Shown here piece by piece: positions 1 through 5,810 of a stretch of 6,618 nt of DNA. The stretch's first letter is position 1. Each line of letters starts with the position of its first letter. The stretch comes from SIG480 sp045614365 (lineage in GTDB: Bacteria > Bacillota > Clostridia > Oscillospirales > JAAYXM01): the NCBI GenBank assembly GCA_045614365.1, contig JAZLCV010000100.1:1-6618 (forward strand), written 5' to 3'. The translations under genes and the position numbers were made by a program. The notes beneath the pieces are model-generated. The model was not told the origin of the DNA, searched no databases, and was given only the letters and a program-made list of their open reading frames with translations.

Positions 1-42
1 CATTCAATCGTATTTTTACAACTTTATGATGGTTGGACAACA

Positions 43-59
43 CGTTCCGCGAGGGAACG
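43..59 (+). promoter_or_regulatory. Small leader hairpin upstream of hdrB
   Basis: A perfect 6-bp inverted repeat (CGTTCC at 43-48, GGAACG at 54-59) encloses a 5-nt loop. It sits four bases ahead of the GGAGG ribosome binding site of the first gene (64-68). No T-tract follows, so it does not look like an intrinsic terminator. It could be a leader stem that tunes translation or mRNA stability, or an operator-like palindrome. A TATGAT hexamer at 25-30 could be a -10 box that would place this hairpin in the 5' UTR, but no convincing -35 box is visible in the few bases available. The structure is seen in the sequence; the function is a guess. Confidence 0.35.
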
Positions 60-79
60 ATTTGGAGGTATAACAGAAC

Positions 80-874
80 ATGAAATTGCGCTACTTCCCG
101 GGGTGTACTTTGAAAAACAAAGCACGCGACCTTGATTTGTATGCCCGAAAATCAGCAGAGGTGCTTGGCGTAACACTGGAGGAAATTGAAAACTGGCAGT
201 GCTGCGGCGGCGTTTTCACAACAGCACGCGATGAAGTTGCAACAAAGCTTTCTTCCGTGCGCGCACTGAAAGATGCGGCATCCGATTCCTTACCGCTTGT
301 TACCGTCTGCTCGGCATGCCACAATGTGATTAAGCAGACAAACTTTGCTATGCAGGCAGATGGCGAATTTGCAGACAAGGTAAACAGATACCTTTCTCCC
401 GAAGCTCCGTACTCCGGAGAATGCGAAGTTTATCACTATCTTGAGATGCTTCGTGATCTTGTCGGCTTTGACAAGATTTCTGCTGCCGTAAAAAACACAC
501 TTGACGGCAAAAGGATTGCCGCATATTACGGATGCCTTCTTCTTCGTCCCGGTTCTGTTATGAAGATGGACGATGTTGAAAATCCGACAATTATGGAAGA
601 TTTAATCCGCGCTCTCGGCGGAGATCCGGTTATTTTTGCAAAACGCAACGAATGCTGTGGCGGTTATGTGATAGCAGAAAGCCCCGAGCTTGCAAAAAAA
701 CGCAGCAGCTCGGTTATCGAAAACGCAAAGGCGCAAGGCGCAGACATTATTATCACCGCTTGCCCGCTCTGCCGCTACAACCTTATGAAAAACGGCTCCG
801 ATATTCCGGTTGTGTATTTCACGGAGCTTTTAGCAGAAGCACTCGGCGTTAAGGAGGATAGCGATGAACAGTAA
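80..874 (+). CDS. hdrB: CoB-CoM heterodisulfide reductase-like subunit B (two CCG domains)
   Basis: This 264-residue soluble protein is the catalytic, disulfide-reducing subunit of an HdrABC complex. It carries two complete CCG domains. The first has Cys9, Cys41-Cys42 and Cys77-x2-Cys80; the second has Cys152, Cys192-Cys193 and Cys228-x2-Cys231. In methanogen HdrB such repeats bind two noncubane [4Fe-4S] clusters that cleave the heterodisulfide. Here the substrate is unlikely to be CoM-S-S-CoB, because the setting looks bacterial, and it remains unknown. No signal peptide or membrane segment is visible. The start at 80 is supported by GGAGG at 64-68, 11 bases upstream, and by the MKLRYFPGC opening typical of the family. 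The length is slightly below that of methanogen HdrB. The gene overlaps hdrC by 11 bp. The family assignment is firm; the physiological disulfide is inference. Confidence 0.93.
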   Translation: MKLRYFPGCTLKNKARDLDLYARKSAEVLGVTLEEIENWQCCGGVFTTARDEVATKLSSVRALKDAASDSLPLVTVCSACHNVIKQTNFAMQADGEFADKVNRYLSPEAPYSGECEVYHYLEMLRDLVGFDKISAAVKNTLDGKRIAAYYGCLLLRPGSVMKMDDVENPTIMEDLIRALGGDPVIFAKRNECCGGYVIAESPELAKKRSSSVIENAKAQGADIIITACPLCRYNLMKNGSDIPVVYFTELLAEALGVKEDSDEQ

Positions 875-1250
875 ACATCTTCAGGATGAGCTTTTACGCA
901 GAAGTGGCGTAAATCCGAAAAAATGCATGCGTTGCGGCAAGTGCTCTGCCACCTGCCCCGCGTATGATGAGATGGAATTTCATCCGCATCAGTTTGTATA
1001 TATGGTAGAGAGCGGCGATATTGCGCCTCTTCTGAATTCCGAATCCCTTTACAGATGCCTTACCTGCTTTGCGTGCGTTGACAGATGTCCGCGTGGCGTG
1101 GAACCGGCTAAGCTTGTTGAAGCTGTGCGCCTTTCCGCTATTCGTGAGCAAGGTAAAAACCGCAAGACTCCTGACGATATTCCCGCTATTCTTGACGAGG
1201 ACATTCCTCAGCAGGCAATCGTCAGTGCATTCCGTAAGTACACAAAGTAA
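864..1250 (+). CDS. hdrC: Heterodisulfide reductase-like subunit C (2x[4Fe-4S] ferredoxin)
   Basis: This small 128-residue ferredoxin-type subunit should relay electrons from HdrA to HdrB. Two classic CxxCxxCxxxC[P] motifs are visible: Cys21/24/27/31 followed by Pro32, and Cys65/68/71/75 followed by Pro76. The context CMRCGKCSATCPAY and CLTCFACVDRCPRGV is characteristic of HdrC. The protein ends shortly after the second cluster with PQQAIVSAFRKYTK. It is shorter than methanogen HdrC (about 185 residues, from memory), but both cluster motifs are intact, so this looks like a compact bacterial form rather than a truncation. The start is set by AAGGAGG at 851-857 with a 6-base spacer, inside the end of hdrB; the genes overlap by 11 bp. 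No membrane anchor is seen, which argues against the membrane-bound HdrDE type. Confidence 0.93.
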   Translation: MNSKHLQDELLRRSGVNPKKCMRCGKCSATCPAYDEMEFHPHQFVYMVESGDIAPLLNSESLYRCLTCFACVDRCPRGVEPAKLVEAVRLSAIREQGKNRKTPDDIPAILDEDIPQQAIVSAFRKYTK

Positions 1251-1264
1251 GGAGAATCGAAAAT

Positions 1265-3259
1265 ATGCAAAGAATCGGTGTTTTTGTATGTTGGTGCGGA
1301 AGCAACATTGCCGGAACGGTCGATGTAAAAGCCGTTGCAGATGCGCTCGGAAATGAGCCCGGGGTTGTTTTTTCCACCGACTATCAGTATATGTGTTCTC
1401 AGGCAGGACAGGATATGATTAAGGCAGCAATACGTGAGCATAACCTCACCGGTATTGTTGTCTGTTCGTGTTCTCCGCGTATGCATGAGGCAACCTTCCG
1501 CAAAACAGCAGCTGCGGCAGGACTCAATCCGTATATGGTTGAAATCGCCAATATCCGCGAACAATGCTCATGGGTACATAAGGATATTCCCGCAGGAACG
1601 GAAAAAGCAATCATCCTTGGCCGCGCGGCAATAGCAAAGGTAAGCCTCAACACTCCCCTCACCCCCGGTGAGTCACCCGTAACAAAACGCGCACTTGTCA
1701 TCGGCGGCGGTATTGCGGGTATACAGACGGCACTTGATATTGCCGATGCGGGATTTCCCGTTGATATAGTTGAAACAAAACCTACAATCGGCGGAAAAAT
1801 GGCACAGCTTGACAAGACATTCCCGACACTTGACTGTGCAGCATGTATCCTCACCCCCAAGATGGTTGAGGTTGCACAGCATGAGAACATCCGAATTTTT
1901 TCTTACAGCGAGGTCGAAAGCATTAAAGGCTTTGTAGGAAACTTTGATGTTACCATAAAGAAAAAGGCGCGATATGTCCGCGAGGATTTGTGCACAGGTT
2001 GCGGTGCTTGCGTCGAAAAATGCCCGATGAAGAAAGTACCTAATGAATTTAATCTCGGCATGGACAACCGCCCCGCAGTTTACATCCCGTTTGCACAGGC
2101 AGTTCCGAAGGTTGCAACGATTGATGCATCGGCATGCAATATGCTCAAAAACGGAAAGTGCGGAATATGCTCCAAGGTATGTACGGCAGGCGCTATTGAC
2201 TACACCCAGAAGGATGAATTTATAGAAGAGAAATACGGAGCAATCGTCGCGGCAACCGGATTTAATCCCATCAGTATGGACAAGTTCGATGAATTTGCGT
2301 ACAGCCAGTCTAAAGACGTTATCACCTCTCTTGAGTTTGAAAGGCTTACAAACGCCGCAGGACCTACTGCAGGTAAGCTTCTCCGTCCGTCCGATGGCAA
2401 ACACCCCCACACAATTGTTTTTGTTCAGTGTGTTGGTTCGCGTTGTGCCGCATGTGCGGAAAAGGGCAAAGAATACTGCTCTAAAATCTGCTGTATGTAC
2501 ACAGCAAAGCACGCTATGCTGACGCGTGACAAATATCCCGATACAGAGGTCTATGTTTTCTATATAGACGTGAGAACCCCGGGCAAGAACTTTGACGAGT
2601 TTTACCGCCGTGCCGTTGAGGAATACGGCGTAAACTACATAAAAGGTATGGTTGGAAAGGTTACACCGGAGGGCGACAAGCTTAAGGTTCAGGCATCTGA
2701 TCTCATTGCAAACAAGCAGCTTCATATTAATGCCGATCTCGTTGTTCTTGCGGCGGCAATTGAGCCGGATAAGTCCGCAAGACCGCTTGCAACAATGCTT
2801 ACAGCGAGCATGGACACAAACGATTTCTTCACCGAGGCACATCCGAAGCTTCGCCCTGTTGAAAGCCCCACGGCGGGCGTGTTCCTTTCCGGAACTTGCC
2901 AGGGCCCGAAGGATATTCCGGAAACAGTTTCTCAGGCAGGTGCGGCGGCATCAAAGGTTATAGGCCTTCTTGCAAAAGACAAGCTTACGGGCAACCCGTG
3001 CGTTGCACACTCAAACGAGCTTATGTGTAATGGCTGTTCCTCCTGCGAGCGAGTTTGCCCCTATGGTGCAATTACATATGAAGATAAGGAATTCCGTCAG
3101 CCTGACAGAACAACAAAAATAAGACGTGTTGCATCCGTAAATCCCGCGGTATGCCAAGGTTGCGGTGCATGTACCGTTGCCTGTCCGTCGGGCGCAATGG
3201 ACTTAAACGGATTTGCAAGCATGCAGATTATGGCGGAGGTAGATGCGATATGCAAATGA
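1265..3259 (+). CDS. hdrA: Heterodisulfide reductase-like subunit A (FAD, multiple [4Fe-4S])
   Basis: This 664-residue flavoprotein is the electron-bifurcating hub of HdrABC complexes. Domains in order: an N-terminal HdrA Fe-S domain (CWC at 9-11, Cys44, CSCSPRMHE from 67, Cys101); a Rossmann FAD site (VIGGGIAG around 145-152, with an acidic strand end at Glu170); the HdrA block GGKMAQLDKTFPTLDCAAC (177-194); an inserted ferredoxin domain (Cys243/246/249/253 and Cys291/299/302/306); the FVQCVGSR segment (386-393) followed by YCSKICCMYTAKH; and a C-terminal 2x[4Fe-4S] ferredoxin (Cys588/591/594/598 and Cys630/633/636/640). The length matches full-size HdrA. The start at 1265 is preceded by TAAGGAGA, in which the hdrC stop codon forms part of the ribosome binding site (1248-1255). 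The end overlaps the mvhD-like gene by 10 bp. Bifurcation to ferredoxin is inferred from characterised homologues, not shown by the sequence. Confidence 0.95.
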   Translation: MQRIGVFVCWCGSNIAGTVDVKAVADALGNEPGVVFSTDYQYMCSQAGQDMIKAAIREHNLTGIVVCSCSPRMHEATFRKTAAAAGLNPYMVEIANIREQCSWVHKDIPAGTEKAIILGRAAIAKVSLNTPLTPGESPVTKRALVIGGGIAGIQTALDIADAGFPVDIVETKPTIGGKMAQLDKTFPTLDCAACILTPKMVEVAQHENIRIFSYSEVESIKGFVGNFDVTIKKKARYVREDLCTGCGACVEKCPMKKVPNEFNLGMDNRPAVYIPFAQAVPKVATIDASACNMLKNGKCGICSKVCTAGAIDYTQKDEFIEEKYGAIVAATGFNPISMDKFDEFAYSQSKDVITSLEFERLTNAAGPTAGKLLRPSDGKHPHTIVFVQCVGSRCAACAEKGKEYCSKICCMYTAKHAMLTRDKYPDTEVYVFYIDVRTPGKNFDEFYRRAVEEYGVNYIKGMVGKVTPEGDKLKVQASDLIANKQLHINADLVVLAAAIEPDKSARPLATMLTASMDTNDFFTEAHPKLRPVESPTAGVFLSGTCQGPKDIPETVSQAGAAASKVIGLLAKDKLTGNPCVAHSNELMCNGCSSCERVCPYGAITYEDKEFRQPDRTTKIRRVASVNPAVCQGCGACTVACPSGAMDLNGFASMQIMAEVDAICK

Positions 3260-3684
3260 ACAATTACAAACCTTTGATTGTGGCTTTCTGCTGTAACTGG
3301 TGCTCATACGCCGGTGCAGACCTTGCGGGAAACAACCGCTTAAGCTATCCTGCGGATGTAAAGATAATCCGTGTGCCCTGCTCCTGCAGAGTAAATCCGA
3401 TGTTTGTTCTCCGTGCATTCCAGCGCGGTGCAGACGGAGTTATCATCTGCGGTTGCCATCCCGGAGACTGCCATTATACTTCGGGAAACTACTACACACG
3501 TCGGCGTATGGCTCTTCTCTTCTCTATGCTTGACTATCTCGGCATTGAAAAAGAGCGCACGCGCGTTGAATGGGTATCCGCGGCAGAAGGTGCAAAATTT
3601 GCCGCAACAATGAACGACTTTGCCGAAACCGTGGCAAAGCTCGGAGAAAACAAACGATTGGAGGATCTGCGATGCAAGCGTTAA
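3250..3684 (+). CDS. flxD: MvhD/FlxD-like [2Fe-2S] adaptor subunit
   Basis: This 144-residue soluble protein belongs to the MvhD/FlpD family, which passes electrons from a hydrogenase, formate dehydrogenase or Flx module to HdrA. Family hallmarks are FCCNWCSYAGAD (13-24), IRVPCSCRVNP (40-50) and CGCHPGDCHY (67-76), which supply the [2Fe-2S] ligands. Two further cysteines sit within these motifs (Cys46 and Cys67). The start is taken at 3250, ten bases after GGAGG at 3235-3239; an ATG two codons later (3256) is the alternative and would give an ATGA overlap with the hdrA stop. The longer upstream reading frame from 3151 lies inside the hdrA ferredoxin domain and has no MvhD-like sequence. No hydrogenase gene is adjacent, so a FlxD role with the NAD(P)H module downstream fits better than MvhD proper. 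The family is firm; the symbol is inferred from context. Confidence 0.88.
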   Translation: MQMNNYKPLIVAFCCNWCSYAGADLAGNNRLSYPADVKIIRVPCSCRVNPMFVLRAFQRGADGVIICGCHPGDCHYTSGNYYTRRRMALLFSMLDYLGIEKERTRVEWVSAAEGAKFAATMNDFAETVAKLGENKRLEDLRCKR

Positions 3685-4670
3685 CACGCAAACAATTGAT
3701 TGATAAAGCAGTTTCTCTGCTTAATAACAACACCGTTTCCGCTGTTCTCGGCTGGAAACGCGGCGAGTTTGACTATGACATCACTCCCGCTATTTTCACA
3801 TCCGCTGATGAGATAGAGCGCGAATTTGTGTGGAACGATTTCTGCGGTGCGAACTTTTCAAAGTATCTTGTTTCAAAAACAGACCGACTTGAGGGGAAAC
3901 TTCTCATTTTCTTAAAGCCGTGCGACACATACAGCTTCAATCAGCTTCTTACCGAGCACCGTTTCGACCGTGAAAAGGTTTATGCTGTAGGCATCCCTTG
4001 CGACGGTATGGCGGACATTGATAAAGTGAAGAATGTAAGCGGTGACGGCATTTCTAAAATCGACTGCGAGGGCGATAAAATCATCGTTGAAACGCTTTAC
4101 GGCGATGAGCCTGTGAAAATTAATAAGGCAGACGTTCTTTCCGAGCGTTGCATAAACTGCAAAAGCAAAAAGCACGTTGCGTATGACGAGCTTCTCGGCG
4201 AAGGCGGCGAGGTTATCGACTCCGGGCGCTTTGATGAAGTTGAAAAATTGGAGAAAATGACTCCGGATGAGCGCTATGCTTTTTGGCAGAACGAGCTTTC
4301 CCGTTGCATTCGTTGCAACGCTTGCCGCGATATCTGCCCCGCCTGTACCTGCGAAAAGTGCGTTTTCAATAACCCCGCATCCGGTGCGGAAAGCAAAGCC
4401 CCGTCAGACAGCTTTGAAGAAAAGATGTTCCACATCATACGCGCATTCCACGTTGCAGGGCGTTGTACCGACTGCGGAGAATGCTCACGCGTGTGCCCGC
4501 AGAACATTCCGCTCCATCTGCTGAACCGAAAGTTTATAAAAGATATAAACAGCTTCTATGGTGAGTATCAGGCAGGGGCGGAGGTAGGCTCCCGCGCACC
4601 GCTTGTTGACTATACAACAGACGACATTGAGCCGTGTGACGTTTTTAACGGGAGGGATACAGATGCGTAA
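3672..4670 (+). CDS. 4Fe-4S dicluster protein, FlxC/FrhB-FdhB-like electron transfer subunit
   Basis: This 332-residue Fe-S protein probably carries electrons between the flavin subunit and the MvhD-like adaptor. The N-terminal 150 residues contain KPCDTYSFNQLL (82-93) and VGIPCDGMADIDK (106-118), reminiscent of FrhB/FdhB-type subunits. A CxxC pair follows (Cys160/163). The C-terminal half has two [4Fe-4S] motifs: Cys212/215/218/222, extended by Cys225, Cys227 and Cys230 (ICPACTCEKC), and Cys265/268/271/275 followed by Pro276. The start at 3672 follows GGAGG (3660-3664) by seven bases and overlaps the mvhD-like gene by 13 bp; a frame open from 3570 would add 34 arginine-rich residues unlike the family and is rejected. 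By mirrored gene order it corresponds to FlxC of the Flx system, but I recognise it only at the level of the ferredoxin and FrhB-like features, so no symbol is given. Confidence 0.82.
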   Translation: MQALTRKQLIDKAVSLLNNNTVSAVLGWKRGEFDYDITPAIFTSADEIEREFVWNDFCGANFSKYLVSKTDRLEGKLLIFLKPCDTYSFNQLLTEHRFDREKVYAVGIPCDGMADIDKVKNVSGDGISKIDCEGDKIIVETLYGDEPVKINKADVLSERCINCKSKKHVAYDELLGEGGEVIDSGRFDEVEKLEKMTPDERYAFWQNELSRCIRCNACRDICPACTCEKCVFNNPASGAESKAPSDSFEEKMFHIIRAFHVAGRCTDCGECSRVCPQNIPLHLLNRKFIKDINSFYGEYQAGAEVGSRAPLVDYTTDDIEPCDVFNGRDTDA

Positions 4671-5688
4671 ATGCTCTTTGGAAAAAATCAATTCCGTTTT
4701 TGAAGAAATAGCGAAATCAATGACGCTTTATCTTCCCGTTGACGGAAGTGACGGAAAGGCCTCCTTCACAAAATGGGAAAATGGCATGAAATGGTCTGAT
4801 GCTCTCAATACAACAAAAAGCCCGAAGGACTTTTTCTTCCCGCAGAGCGAAGACCTTATGAAATTTAAAACCGAAGGCAAGAACATTGAAATCATCGACA
4901 CAAGAGATGAAAAAGAGGATTTTGCCGTGTTCGGTGTACGCGCGTGCGATGCGAAAAGCTTTGATATACTCGATCGAGTTTTCCTTACAGAACCGTATGA
5001 CAGTTTTTATGCTTCCCGCCGTGAGCACGGAATTATAATCACCGTAGCCTGCAACAAGCCATCTGAAACCTGCTTCTGCACGGCTTTCGGAATTTCGCCC
5101 GAAGAACCGGCAGGAGATATCTCCGTCTGGAATCACGATGAAAATCTTTACCTTGGTGCCAATACTGAAAAGGGCGAAGCGTTGCTTAAAAAGCTTGCAG
5201 ATGTTACGGAAGACTGTGCTGACAACAATGCAGATGCAATAAAGGAAGATATAAAGAAAATCACGGAAAAGCTGCCCTTACGCAACCTTCCCACAAACTC
5301 GTTCGGTGGCGGAAAAACAGATGAGTTTTTCAACGCACCGGAATGGAGCGAGCTTTCCGAAACGTGCCTCGGTTGCGGAACGTGCACTTTCGTGTGCCCC
5401 ACCTGCCAGTGCTATGATATAAAGGATTTCAAGACCGGAAACGGCGTAATCCGATACAGATGCTGGGATTCGTGCATGTATTCCGAATTCACTAAAATGG
5501 CACACGGAAACAACCGTCTCTCACAGAAGGAACGCTTCCGCCAGAGATTTATGCACAAGCTTGTGTACTTCCCCGAAAACAACGACGGTATCTTCGGATG
5601 TGTTGGTTGCGGAAGATGTCTTTCAAAATGCCCGATCTCAATGAATATAGTTAAAGTTATGAAAAAACTCGGAGGTAAGTCTGAATAA
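4663..5688 (+). CDS. 4Fe-4S dicluster protein, FlxB/AsrA/HydB-like
   Basis: This 341-residue protein belongs to the family annotated as anaerobic sulfite reductase subunit A or Ni/Fe-hydrogenase beta subunit; relatives serve as FlxB. These proteins relay electrons between a FAD-NAD subunit and a partner enzyme. Visible signatures are FGVRACDAKSFDILD (90-104), VACNKPSETCFCTAFG (128-143), a cluster motif Cys235/238/241/245 extended by Cys248 and Cys250 (VCPTCQC), a CWDSC pair (Cys267/Cys271), and a second motif Cys313/316/319/323 followed by Pro324. The start at 4663 follows GGGAGG (4650-4655) by seven bases and overlaps the preceding gene by 8 bp; extending to the ATG at 4603 would run deep into that gene without family-like sequence. 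An hdr-linked Flx role is favoured by context, but asrA or hydB remain possible until the downstream genes are known. Confidence 0.85.
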   Translation: MRKCSLEKINSVFEEIAKSMTLYLPVDGSDGKASFTKWENGMKWSDALNTTKSPKDFFFPQSEDLMKFKTEGKNIEIIDTRDEKEDFAVFGVRACDAKSFDILDRVFLTEPYDSFYASRREHGIIITVACNKPSETCFCTAFGISPEEPAGDISVWNHDENLYLGANTEKGEALLKKLADVTEDCADNNADAIKEDIKKITEKLPLRNLPTNSFGGGKTDEFFNAPEWSELSETCLGCGTCTFVCPTCQCYDIKDFKTGNGVIRYRCWDSCMYSEFTKMAHGNNRLSQKERFRQRFMHKLVYFPENNDGIFGCVGCGRCLSKCPISMNIVKVMKKLGGKSE

Positions 5689-5695
5689 ATTCAGA
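5680..5695 (+). repeat. Short hairpin across the stop codon of the FlxB/AsrA-like gene
   Basis: A perfect 6-bp inverted repeat (TCTGAA at 5680-5685, TTCAGA at 5690-5695) has a 4-nt loop containing most of the TAA stop (5686-5688). It is AT-rich and not followed by a T-run, so it is not a credible intrinsic terminator. It might contribute to an mRNA processing or decay boundary together with the repeat just downstream, or it may be chance. Confidence 0.3.
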
Positions 5696-5704
5696 CAGAT
5701 AATA

Positions 5705-5778
5705 GGTAAAAGTGAATAGTGAATAGGTATAGAACAAAATACCTTGCATTTTGAATTCGCAATATACCTCACTTTACC
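5705..5778 (+). repeat. Imperfect inverted repeat with AGTGAAT tandem in the 122-bp gap
   Basis: The gap between the fifth Fe-S gene and the flavin gene holds clear internal structure. GGTAAAAGTGA (5705-5715) and GGTATA (5726-5731) on the left are complementary, in nested order, to TATACC (5763-5768) and TCACTTTACC (5769-5778) on the right, with one extra A and a 10-base bulge on the left. The left arm includes two tandem copies of AGTGAAT (5711-5724). A smaller alternative hairpin pairs AGGTAT (5725-5730) with ATACCT (5739-5744) around an 8-base loop. No reading frame, promoter of good quality or T-tract is visible. From memory, AGTGAATAGTGAATAG-type tracts recur in intergenic regions of clostridial genomes, so this may be a miniature dispersed repeat; alternatively it is an RNA processing or stabilising element that sets subunit ratios. 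Confidence 0.4.
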
Positions 5779-5810
5779 CTGAATGCATCGAAAGGAATGA
5801 TTATAAACAT

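Noticed and set aside
3..30. Possible sigma-A-type promoter with TATGAT at 25-30
   Set aside because: The -10-like hexamer is reasonable, but the bases about 16 upstream (3-8) match TTGACA poorly, and the window starts too close to judge.
19..35. CAAC...GTTG inverted repeat as a possible Rex-type redox regulator operator
   Set aside because: Only four bases per arm match and the site does not resemble the TTGTGA...TCACAA Rex consensus.
1673..2842. A 389-codon open frame on the minus strand opposite hdrA
   Set aside because: It is fully antisense to a well-recognised HdrA, has a cysteine-rich low-complexity translation with no familiar domain, and is explained by codon bias in hdrA leaving few stops on the opposite strand.
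3151..3249. Upstream extension of the mvhD-like frame to an ATG at 3151
   Set aside because: The added 33 residues overlap the conserved C-terminal ferredoxin of hdrA, have no MvhD-like sequence, and lack the ribosome binding site that precedes 3250.
3570..3671. Upstream extension of the FlxC/FrhB-like gene to an ATG at 3570
   Set aside because: It would overlap the mvhD-like gene by over 100 bp and add an arginine-rich tail; GGAGG at 3660-3664 is well spaced for the start at 3672.
5680..5778. Intrinsic terminator after the FlxB/AsrA-like gene
   Set aside because: The stems are AT-rich or interrupted and none is followed by a T-tract, so termination is not supported.
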